A DNA stretch of 54,746 bases from CBDCBA01 sp965214125 (lineage in GTDB: Bacteria > Planctomycetota > Phycisphaerae > Tepidisphaerales > Tepidisphaeraceae), in NCBI GenBank assembly GCA_965214125.1, contig CBDCBA010000030.1:1-54746 (forward strand), in the 5' to 3' direction. The translations under genes were made by a program, and so were the position numbers. Below are positions 16,203-23,005 of the stretch, in pieces (position 1 is the stretch's first letter; every line of letters begins with the position of its first letter). Under the pieces are notes generated by a model. It did not search any database, was not told the DNA's origin, and saw only the letters and a list, made by a program, of their open reading frames with translations.

Positions 16203-16475
16203 ATGACTCCGCAGGGCCTGCGTGAAAAGCTCGACCGTCTCCCTTTTCAGCCGCTGCGGATTCACACGGTGGATGGTGCGACGTACGACGTGATGCACTC
16301 GTCGGACATGTACGTCACGCTGCTCGAGGTTGCCATCGGTATCGATCACGACGACAGCGGCCTGCCGCGGAACACGGCGTACATGGCCCCGAACCACATC
16401 GCCCGCGTCGTGCCGATCCAGCCGCAACCCCCGGCCGAGTCGCCCGACGCCAACGAGGATGGCCGCGCGGCGTGA
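16203..16475 (+). CDS. Small conserved-type protein, unknown
   Basis: 90 residues beginning MTPQGLREKLDRLPFQPLRI followed by HTVDGATYDVMHSSDMYV. Short proteins with this opening (start, LRxxLDRxPFxPxRIHxxDG) are familiar as hypothetical proteins in planctomycetes; no function is known to me. It has no membrane segment or signal. It sits between argG and the duplicated argG tail, in the same orientation, which suggests it entered the locus with the rearrangement that made the duplication. The last 15 residues are Pro/Asp/Glu-rich and probably flexible. Confidence 0.65.
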   Translation: MTPQGLREKLDRLPFQPLRIHTVDGATYDVMHSSDMYVTLLEVAIGIDHDDSGLPRNTAYMAPNHIARVVPIQPQPPAESPDANEDGRAA

Positions 16476-16498
16476 TGGACCGGGCGACGGGGAACCCG

Positions 16499-16608
16499 CT
16501 GATGGCCAGCTTCAGCGTGAAGAGCAACGACGCAACCGCCGCCCGCGGCTTCATCGACTGCTTCGGTCTGCCGATGAAGGCCGCGGGCGTGCGCATGCGG
16601 CGGGGAGA
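16499..16608 (+). pseudogene. Duplicated 3' end of argG (remnant)
   Basis: Bases 16499-16608 repeat the last ~100 bases of argG (16054-16160). In frame it reads MASFSVKSNDATAARGFIDC followed by FGLPMKAAGVRMRRG, against argG LASFSMDGYDVTAARGFIDC followed by FGLPMKAAGMRVRRG. The block coding GFIDCFGLPMKAA is almost identical at DNA level with a few third-position changes; elsewhere the copy has diverged and there is no stop at the argG position. No upstream argG domains are present, so it cannot be an enzyme. A GTG at 16472 would give an 84-residue frame running into downstream sequence, which I do not regard as a gene. Confidence 0.8.
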
Positions 16609-16622
16609 AGACTCCAGACACG

Positions 16623-16976
16623 CTACTCTCTCTCCGGATGAGTCGGCAGGTCGTCCGGCCGGGGCAGTTCTCCGCCGTACCGAAGACCTACGACGTAGAC
16701 CGTCCGGGCCTCTTTATCCACGGTAAAGAGGATGAGGTGGTTGGCGAGGATCACCCGCCGCACGACGTACGGCACCCGCTCGTACCCGTCGGCCTTGTTG
16801 AACCGAAGCGGCATGAACTCCAGATCATCGATGCAGGTCCACACACGGCCGAGCCAGGCGGCGGCATTTTGCGTGCCCTGTTCCTGCTCGATAACAAACC
16901 GTGCCTGCTCGCGGATCGCCGCGAGAGCGACGGCGGTCGTCACAACGGTGTACGTCCTGTCGGCCTCGTCGGTCAT
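16623..16976 (-). CDS. RelE/ParE-type toxin
   Basis: 117 residues with the compact RelE/ParE look. An N-terminal helix region (AVALAAIREQARFVIEQEQG) is followed by AAAWLGRVWTCIDDLEFMPL. Next comes the basic strand segment ERVPYVVRRVILANHLILFT, then VYVVGLRYGG near the C-terminus. Its start overlaps the antitoxin stop by four bases (ATGA at 16973-16976), so the two are translationally coupled in the usual antitoxin-first order. Whether it cleaves mRNA or poisons gyrase cannot be decided from sequence; the second half fits ParE at least as well as RelE. Confidence 0.85.
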   Translation of the reverse strand: MTDEADRTYTVVTTAVALAAIREQARFVIEQEQGTQNAAAWLGRVWTCIDDLEFMPLRFNKADGYERVPYVVRRVILANHLILFTVDKEARTVYVVGLRYGGELPRPDDLPTHPERE

Positions 16977-17311
16977 GCCCCAGTGCGTTTACGGGCTGGC
17001 CGTCGTTCAAGGCTCAAGCCGAGTTCTTCGGCGATCTCGTGGATGGCCTGCTTGGCGTTTATCGTGCGGCCTGCTTTGATGTCCTCCATGCTGGCCTCGA
17101 CCATCGCCACGCTCCTGGCCAGCTCCGCTTGGTCGGCCAGCGCTTCGTAGGCCGCCGGCGAGAGCACTACGGCCTCCGTTTCGCCGTTGGCCGTGATGAA
17201 CAACGGGCGGCCCGTCTCGTTGACTTGCCGCAGGTGGTCCCTCAGCCGGCCTCGATGCTCGGCAACGCTCGTCATGTCTTCAGCGCGGATCATGGGTACG
17301 GCCTTCTGCAC
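16973..17311 (-). CDS. Phd/YefM-family antitoxin
   Basis: 112 residues from ATG 17311, or 106 from the internal ATG at 17293 (MIRAEDMTSVAEHRGRLRDH). The N-terminal half is a Phd/YefM fold with the family phrase GRPLFITANGETEAVVLSPA followed by AYEALAD. The C-terminal half is charged and should wrap the toxin. It likely neutralises the downstream RelE/ParE-like protein and represses its own promoter. It lies upstream of and overlaps the toxin gene by four bases. Confidence 0.88.
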   Translation of the reverse strand: MQKAVPMIRAEDMTSVAEHRGRLRDHLRQVNETGRPLFITANGETEAVVLSPAAYEALADQAELARSVAMVEASMEDIKAGRTINAKQAIHEIAEELGLSLERRPARKRTGA

Positions 17312-17450
17312 GTCGGTCGCTGGGTCTTCGTCGTCGCCACGATTACTTCTTCATCCCGAAGCCAATCGACGCTACCCAAGCCTACCAGACGATTCGGACG
17401 CCGTCGACGCGGAGCCCGTCGATGAACCGCTCGCAGACGTTGGCGGTTTG

Positions 17451-18688
17451 CTACGGGGTCGTCTTCACGCCGGCGGCCTTGTCGGACTCGGCCTCGGCGT
17501 CGATACCGGAGAGCAATGCGCCGTCGATGAGCCCCGCCGCCGCGGCGTGCTGGGCGTGGTCGCGCGACGTCTCGGCGGCCACGCAGCCGACGCCGGTCTG
17601 GCGGATCTGCTCCACGATTTCCTTCACCTCCGCGTCGCGCGCGGCGTGACTCACATCGCGCAGGTAGACCGCCGCCACCCGCTCGGCCTCACTTGTGCCG
17701 GCAAGTTCCACGACCACGTCGCGGTAGATCTCCGCGTCGTGCTGGCCGGTGTCGCCGATGAGCACGAAGCGGTGCTGCGGGTAGAGGGCCATCAGCTCCC
17801 TCACGCGGGCCACCTTGTGCTCGGCGTGGGTGCCTTTGATCAGCTTCGTCGGCGACAGGCCCAGGTCGCGCATGAGGATCGGGCCCGGCGGAATGCCGTT
17901 GACCTCGAAGAAGACGCGCATCACGTCGTAGACGTTCCACATGCTGCTCGTGAGGTAGAAGAACGGGTTGATCCCCTCCGACGCCCGCGCCGCCGACGCG
18001 GCCGTAGAGGTACCGCCCTTGCTCGGGCCGTGGTGCAACGCCCGGTAAACGCCGCCACGCCCGGAAAGGCGACGCGGCCGTGGGCGTTGTGGAGCATTGT
18101 GTTGATGACCGCTTTGAGCAGGCTGGTCGCCCCCGTGTGCATCACGGTGTCGTCGACGTCGCTGACGACGATCACCTTCGCCTCGGCCCGCGGGATGAAG
18201 ACCTCGCCGGCGAAGGTCGTCTTCTGCGGTCGGCCGTCGTCGGTTGTGCCCAGCGGCTCGAGCAACTCCGCCTCGAGCCGCTGGGCGCCGCCGGGCAGGC
18301 GATCGAAGGCGAACGTGTGCTCGTAGAACCCCTCGTCGTCGCACGTAACCTCCGCCGCCTGGCCCGCCAGCGTCAGGCGAACGCGGGCGCGGGGCACCTC
18401 ATCGGTTTCGATCATCTTCCAGGTGCGGACGATGTTCTCCCACACGCTGTCCTCGGGCGAGGGGGCGGCCAAGCCCTCGTCCTCCAGCACGCGGCCGGAG
18501 ACGAAAGCCCTGGTCGCGGTGCCGTAGCCGCGATAGCACTGGACGTTGATCGGCTCGGTGTAGCCGCTCTTTCGCTTGATCGCGTACTTCAGGTCGTCGA
18601 TCGAGTGCTCGACCGTGCTGCCGACCTCGGCCAGCACCTTTCTCCAGCCGGAGAGGCCGCGTGGTTCGTCGTCCTGCGTCACGCTCAT
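17451..18688 (-). pseudogene. APP1-type phosphatase gene broken by one frameshift
   Basis: Two overlapping minus-strand frames together make one ~412-residue protein. Residues 1 to about 220 (from ATG 18688) end with the HAD motif VIVVSDVDDTVMHTG and HGRVAFPGVAAF. The rest is read in another frame as YRALHHGPSKGG, then INPFFYLTSSMWNVYDVMRV, ILMRDLGLS and FVLIGDTGQHDAEIY, which is the conserved C-terminal part of the APP1 catalytic domain (phosphatidate phosphatase family, PF09949). The switch lies at the AAA at 18047-18049: one extra base there would restore a single frame. A genuine mutation and a sequencing error are both possible. If real, the first frame would end as an Arg-rich tail. Confidence 0.85.
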
Positions 18689-18769
18689 GGCCGCAAACGC
18701 TACCGCGGGGCGTCGGCAGCGCCCACGTCAAAGTCGGGCCGGACTGCGTCGAGCTTATGCTGACGGACC

Positions 18770-19891
18770 TTGGACGAACCGGACGGACAACTCGACGTCC
18801 TGCACGTCACGCCGCGGCTGGGCAAGGCGGGCGGGGGCGTGTGGAACTTTGTGCGTGATTTGGCGGCCGCGCAGGCGACGGCGGGGCTGCGTGTCGCCGT
18901 CGCCGGGCTAGACGACGGGCCGGGGTCGCAGCCGTTCGAGGTGCTGGTCGCCCCGTCGCCGAACGGCCTGCGTCGCACGCTCGCGTACAGCGGCGCGCTT
19001 GGCCGAATGATCGACGGTGCGGCAAGGCGGTCGCGTGTGATCCACGCCCACGGCGGGCTGCGGATGTGGCCCAACGTGCAGGTGCGCCGCGCCGCCGCCG
19101 AGCACCGGCGGCCGACCGTGCTCTCGCCGCACGGCTCGCTCTACCCATGGATGCTGCGGCGGAACCGCTTGCGCAAGGCGATCGCCGGCGCCCTCTTCGA
19201 TCGGCGGAGCCTTCGGAGCGTCGACCGTTTCCACGCCACCTGCGAGCAGGAGGCGAGCTTCATCCGCGATCGTGGGCTGACGCAGCCGATCGACGTGATC
19301 CCGCCGGGCGTGAACCCGGTTCCGATCGCCCCGCCGTTCAAGGAGTTCGCCGGCGATCGCGTCGCGTTGTTCGTGGGCATTTTCGACCGCAAGAAGGGCC
19401 TCCTTCGCCTCGTGCGGGCGTGGAAATCCGCGGCGTCCGGGTGGCGCTTGCTGCTCGCTGGCCCGGACCAGGACGGCCATGCCGCCGAGGTGCGGGCAGA
19501 GGTCCAACGGCTCGGGCTGAACGGCCGCGTCATCCTTGTCGGGCCTCAGTACGGCGAGCATCTGGCGGGGCTTTACGCGCGGGCGGAGTTGTTCGTCCTG
19601 CCTACCGACTGGGAAAACTTCGGCCTTGTCGTCGGCGAAGCGCTCTCCGCCGGCGTCCCCGTTGTCACGACAACCAACACGCCGTGGGATTGGCTCCCGC
19701 GCGAGCACGCCGGCTGGTTCATCGATGGGACCGAAGCCGCCGTCACCGCGGCCATCCGCCAGGCCACCGCCCTGCCGCCGGCGGAACTCCGAGCGATGGG
19801 CGAGCGTGGTCGGAGGGTCGTTCTCGACCGATACGACTGGTCGCGGACGGTCGAGGCGTTGGATGATGTCTATCGAACTGCGGCTCGCTGA
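18770..19891 (+). CDS. GT4-family glycosyltransferase
   Basis: 373 residues. The N-terminal acceptor half starts LDVLHVTPRLGKAGGGVWNF; the C-terminal donor half has VALFVGIFDRKKGLLRLVRA, LLLAGPDQDGHAAEV and FVLPTDWENFGLVVGEALSA followed by GVPVVTT. The E-x7-E pattern (ENFGLVVGEAL) is the GT4 signature. It presumably transfers a sugar in surface polysaccharide assembly at the cytoplasmic face. The start is a TTG at 18770; an ATG at 18757 is out of frame. The gene stands alone, divergent from the broken APP1 gene and followed by a palindrome. Confidence 0.87.
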   Translation: MDEPDGQLDVLHVTPRLGKAGGGVWNFVRDLAAAQATAGLRVAVAGLDDGPGSQPFEVLVAPSPNGLRRTLAYSGALGRMIDGAARRSRVIHAHGGLRMWPNVQVRRAAAEHRRPTVLSPHGSLYPWMLRRNRLRKAIAGALFDRRSLRSVDRFHATCEQEASFIRDRGLTQPIDVIPPGVNPVPIAPPFKEFAGDRVALFVGIFDRKKGLLRLVRAWKSAASGWRLLLAGPDQDGHAAEVRAEVQRLGLNGRVILVGPQYGEHLAGLYARAELFVLPTDWENFGLVVGEALSAGVPVVTTTNTPWDWLPREHAGWFIDGTEAAVTAAIRQATALPPAELRAMGERGRRVVLDRYDWSRTVEALDDVYRTAAR

Positions 19892-19933
19892 GTCGCGACG
19901 ACTGAAAATGATACGGATCGAGCGCCTTCAACC

Positions 19934-20014
19934 TGGGTGCTTTAGCCGCCCCGCCTTGCGGGGCGCTCGATGTTGACCGAAGCGCCCCGCAAGGCGGGGC
20001 GGCTAAATCACCCG
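19934..20014. repeat. GC-rich palindrome, TTAGCCGCCCCGCC family, copy 1
   Basis: Arms 19941-19967 and 19981-20007 are perfect 27-base inverted repeats around a 13-base loop, extended by GGGTG and CACCC outside. Each arm is itself nearly self-complementary (GCCCCGC, CTT, GCGGGGC). It lies between the convergent glycosyltransferase and peroxiredoxin genes, where it could also serve as a two-way terminator. Confidence 0.9.
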
Positions 20015-20047
20015 CGTGTCGTCGTCCGGGTTGTCAGCAACAGAGCT

Positions 20048-20536
20048 TTATGTCCGCCCCGCTTGCGCGTACCGCGCCAGATCCTCGACCTTGCGCTCCT
20101 CCAGGATCTCCACCGGCTCGTGCGCGGCGATCTTGCCCTGCGGGTCGATCACCACCGTGCCGCGCTTGGCGGCGTTGAAGGGCTCCTCGCCCGCGAACAT
20201 GTCGTAGGCCTTGACCGTTTTGCGCGTCGGGTCACTCAGCAGCGGGTAGGCGATGTCGTTCTGCTTGCGGAAGGCCGCGTGGCTGAAGGGGTGGTCGCAG
20301 TTGATGCCGAAGACGACCGTGTCATCGCCGCCGCCGGTGATCTGGTCGAGCTTCGGCCCGAACGCGCAATGCTCGGCCGTGCAGACGCCGCTGAAGTCCA
20401 TCGGGTAAAACAGCAGCACCACCGTTTTGCCGCGCAAATCGGCGAGTTTGACGGTGTTCTGCTGATCGTCCATCAGCTCGAAGTCGGGGGCGGCATCGCC
20501 GACGTTAAGGCCGTTCGTCTCGCTCATGGCGCTCAT
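20048..20536 (-). CDS. Peroxiredoxin, BCP/AhpE-like
   Basis: 162 residues from 20536, or 159 from the next ATG at 20527. The AhpC/TSA fold is clear: GDAAPDFELMDDQQNTVKLA, then VVLLFYPMDFSGVCTAEHCA with the peroxidatic Cys followed after four residues by a second Cys, as in atypical two-Cys BCP proteins. PLLSDPTRKTVKAYDMF and GTVVIDPQGKIAAHEPVEIL complete it. It reduces hydroperoxides in the cytoplasm. Its start lies inside the end of the YkgJ gene, so the two are translated from one message. Confidence 0.92.
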   Translation of the reverse strand: MSAMSETNGLNVGDAAPDFELMDDQQNTVKLADLRGKTVVLLFYPMDFSGVCTAEHCAFGPKLDQITGGGDDTVVFGINCDHPFSHAAFRKQNDIAYPLLSDPTRKTVKAYDMFAGEEPFNAAKRGTVVIDPQGKIAAHEPVEILEERKVEDLARYAQAGRT

Positions 20537-21314
20537 TGTACGCGGGACCGAGCGTTCCGCCGACGCGCGTGTTGCTCAGGCTTTGCACGAATCGCTCGAG
20601 CCACTCCTCCCCCGGCCGATCGACGCCGGCGGGCGGGGCCGTGTTGTTCACGAGGGCGTCGTGGACGAGCACCAGCAGCACGCTCCACGGGTCGTTCGTG
20701 TCATCGCGGTCGACGAAGATCATCGCCCGATTCATGCTGTACGGCAGCGGCACGGGCTCGATCTCCTTCACGCTCTTCCAGGGGTGCTCGCAGTGCCGCG
20801 GGTCGCTTGTGACAAGGTACTCGCGGCAGACGAGCGGGCGCTCCGGGTGGATGCTGCACGACTCGTCCTCGAGGAACGGGCACGGGATGCGCAGCTTCAT
20901 GTACTCGAAGGCGATTTGCTCGGCCTCTTTCTCGTTGCCAAAGCTCGGCCGGCGCAGGCGGTCGTACAGACCCGCCTCGCGGAGCTTGGCCACGGCGGCG
21001 ATAGCGCGGTCGCGCAGTTGGCGCAGCCGCTCGATCGGCATCCCGCGCAGCAACGTGGTCAGGCGGCGCGCGTCGGCCACCGAGAGCGCCACAAGCTGCC
21101 GGCAACACGCCCCGCACCCAGGGCCGCAACTGACCGATTTTCCCTGCGCCTCGACGTACCGCTCGCCCACCGTCGTGAAGGCGGCCGAAAGCGACCGCAG
21201 GGCCGGCAAGAGCGTTTCGCTCGGCCCCGGCGCCGCGTCGGCCTCAACCGTGACGCTCACCTTCTGCCCCGCCACCGGCAGGCGCAGTTGAATCCGCACG
21301 CGCTCGTCCGCCAT
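20505..21314 (-). CDS. YkgJ-family cysteine-cluster protein
   Basis: 269 residues from ATG 21314, which has GGAGG just upstream; a longer frame to 21347 is less likely. The cysteine cluster typical of YkgJ (PF03692, putative Fe-S or zinc chelatase) reads CGPGCGACCRQLVALS, then PCPFLEDESCSIHPERPLVC followed by REYLVTSDPRHC. About 60 residues precede the cluster and may be a separate helical part. The function of the family is not established; it is often linked to metal-centre maintenance. The gene overlaps the start of the peroxiredoxin, which hints at a shared redox or metal context. Confidence 0.88.
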   Translation of the reverse strand: MADERVRIQLRLPVAGQKVSVTVEADAAPGPSETLLPALRSLSAAFTTVGERYVEAQGKSVSCGPGCGACCRQLVALSVADARRLTTLLRGMPIERLRQLRDRAIAAVAKLREAGLYDRLRRPSFGNEKEAEQIAFEYMKLRIPCPFLEDESCSIHPERPLVCREYLVTSDPRHCEHPWKSVKEIEPVPLPYSMNRAMIFVDRDDTNDPWSVLLVLVHDALVNNTAPPAGVDRPGEEWLERFVQSLSNTRVGGTLGPAYNERHERDERP

Positions 21315-21415
21315 GGGTGCCTCCGCAGCAATTTGAGAAGCCGCCACCCTACCACCATCCCGCGCCGCCGGCCATCGTGCCCGGAACCGGGCCCCGTCGC
21401 CTACGCTGGGGCTGG

Positions 21416-21709
21416 ATGAAGTACGGCAAGGTCAAGCGCGAGCACGGGCGGGTCCGCGGGCTCGACGACGTGTGCGACCGCATTCTAAAGCAGGGGCCCG
21501 GCGTGAGCCGGATCGTCCCCGGCCGCATCAGCCGGCGCCGCGGCCAGGGCAAGGCCAAGCTCACGATCAGCTACGCGACCGAGAGTGGCCTGAAGTGCAT
21601 CTTCACCATCGGCGGCAGCGTGCAGGAGGTGTTCGTCGTAACCAACACGCCGTCGGAAACTGAGTCGTGGGTGCGCGCGTTCATCGCGAGCGAGAAGCTG
21701 ACGGGCTGA
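21416..21709 (+). CDS. DUF2103-like small protein
   Basis: 97 residues from ATG 21416 (a frame from 21317 exists, but its N-terminus is Pro/His-rich and overlaps the YkgJ promoter region). The protein has KYGKVKREHGRVRGLDDVCD, VSRIVPGRISRRRGQ and LKCIFTIGGSVQEVFVVTNT. These resemble the DUF2103 family described as predicted metal-binding proteins; I recall the pattern but could not compare it. It has no membrane segment and sits upstream of sua5 on the same strand. Confidence 0.55.
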   Translation: MKYGKVKREHGRVRGLDDVCDRILKQGPGVSRIVPGRISRRRGQGKAKLTISYATESGLKCIFTIGGSVQEVFVVTNTPSETESWVRAFIASEKLTG

Positions 21710-21785
21710 GGCCAGCGGAACGCCCCGCGCCGCACCGGAACAAGCGGACACCCTTTGTCGACACCCTTTGTCTTGGACATCGCCG

Positions 21786-22745
21786 ATGCCGGCAGAAGCG
21801 CAGATGCGAACCGCAGCCAATCGGCTCCGCGCGGGCGGCTTGGTCGCCCTGCCGACTGAGACCGTCTACGGCCTCGCCGCCGACGCGGGCAATGCGGACG
21901 CGGTGGCGGCCATCTTCGCGGCCAAGGGTCGGCCGGCGACGAACCCGCTGATCGTCCACGTCGCCAATGCCGACGCGGCGCGGCGGGTCGCGGGCGGTTG
22001 GCCCGAGGTGGCCGACGCGCTCGCCGCGGCGTTCTGGCCAGGGCCGCTGACGCTCGTGTTGCCCACAGGCCGCGGGCTCGCCGATGCCGTTACGGCCGGC
22101 GGCGACACGGTTGGCCTGCGCGTGCCGAACCACCCGCTCACGCTCGACGTGCTGGGCCGCTTCCACGCGCTCGGCGGGATCGGCGTGGCGATGCCCAGCG
22201 CCAACCGCAGCGAGCACGTCTCGCCCACGACGGCCGCCCACGTCCGCGATGATCTCGGCGATCGCGTCGACCTGATCCTCGACGGCGGGCCGTGCGGCGT
22301 CGGCATCGAGTCGACCGTCGTCCGCCTCACGGGCCCGGCCCCGGTCGTGCTGCGGCCCGGCGCGGTGAGCGTCGAGCAACTGCGGGCGGTTCTTGGCGAC
22401 GTCGCGATTCGCGGCGGGAGCGATGCGGGCGTTGCGCAAAGTCCCGGCCGCCAGCCGCGGCACTACGCGCCTGACCTCGCCGTGCGCGTCGCCGAAGAGT
22501 CTGACGGCGGCGAGGCCGACGCCGTGCTCGCCCGCGTGAGCGTGCGGGCGAACGCGACCGCGTTGCCGAACGATCCGGCCGAGTACGGCCGCGCGCTGTA
22601 CAGCGTGCTTCGCCGGCTGGAGGCCGACCCGGCGGTGCGATCGCTGCTGATCCTCCTGCCCCCGGACGAGCCGCGCTGGACCGCCATCCGCGACCGACTC
22701 GGGCGGATGGGCGAACGGAAGCGAAGCCAAAGCGGTTGCAGTTGA
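21786..22745 (+). CDS. Threonylcarbamoyl-AMP synthase, Sua5 type
   Basis: 319 residues. The N-terminal YrdC domain carries GGLVALPTETVYGLAADAGN, AIFAAKGRPATNPLIVHV, FWPGPLTLVLPTG and VGLRVPNHPLT. SANRSEHVSPTTAAHV and GIESTVVRLTGP complete the nucleotide and threonine site. A C-terminal Sua5 domain of about 110 residues (HYAPDLAVRV onward) makes it the long Sua5 form and not the short TsaC. It makes threonylcarbamoyl-AMP from Thr, bicarbonate and ATP for the t6A modification of tRNAs. ATG 21786 is preferred over TTG 21768. Confidence 0.93.
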   Translation: MPAEAQMRTAANRLRAGGLVALPTETVYGLAADAGNADAVAAIFAAKGRPATNPLIVHVANADAARRVAGGWPEVADALAAAFWPGPLTLVLPTGRGLADAVTAGGDTVGLRVPNHPLTLDVLGRFHALGGIGVAMPSANRSEHVSPTTAAHVRDDLGDRVDLILDGGPCGVGIESTVVRLTGPAPVVLRPGAVSVEQLRAVLGDVAIRGGSDAGVAQSPGRQPRHYAPDLAVRVAEESDGGEADAVLARVSVRANATALPNDPAEYGRALYSVLRRLEADPAVRSLLILLPPDEPRWTAIRDRLGRMGERKRSQSGCS

Positions 22746-22755
22746 TTCGTAGCGG

Positions 22756-22845
22756 CCCAAACCGCGTTGCAACGCAACGCTGGTCGGGGCGAGCTTGCAG
22801 GTGTTCGAGAAGCCGGACCAGCGTTGCGTTGCAACGCGGTTTGGG
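22756..22845. repeat. Perfect 30-bp inverted repeat (GTTGCAACGC type)
   Basis: Arms 22756-22785 and 22816-22845 are exact inverse copies (CCCAAACCGCGTTGCAACGC plus AACGCTGGTC) around a 30-base loop. It lies just after sua5 and shares no arm sequence with the other palindromes in the window, though GCAACGC motifs recur in the element at 29755. Confidence 0.9.
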
Positions 22846-22874
22846 ACGAGGAGTTGTTGGGTAAATCGCGTTTA

Positions 22875-22939
22875 TTAGCCGCCCCGCCTTGCGGGGCGCT
22901 TCGGGTTGGCCGGAGCGCCCCGCGAGGCGGGGCGGCTAA
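22875..22939. repeat. GC-rich palindrome, TTAGCCGCCCCGCC family, copy 2
   Basis: Arms 22875-22900 and 22914-22939 are 26-base inverted repeats with one mismatch around a 13-base loop. It is the second palindrome between the convergent sua5 and HEAT genes. Confidence 0.9.
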
Positions 22940-23005
22940 CGAACGGCGCATGATTCAACTCGGGTCTTGCCTTGACGCGTTCACCCGACCAAGCGGACGA
23001 AGCGG

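Noticed and set aside
16472..16726. An 84-residue ORF over the duplicated argG tail
   Set aside because: Only the argG-derived segment resembles a protein; the rest runs into antisense of the toxin gene. Treated as a remnant.
19934..20014. Calling all GC palindromes intrinsic terminators
   Set aside because: They lack T-tracts, recur in divergent as well as convergent gaps, and share flanks between copies, which fits dispersed elements better.
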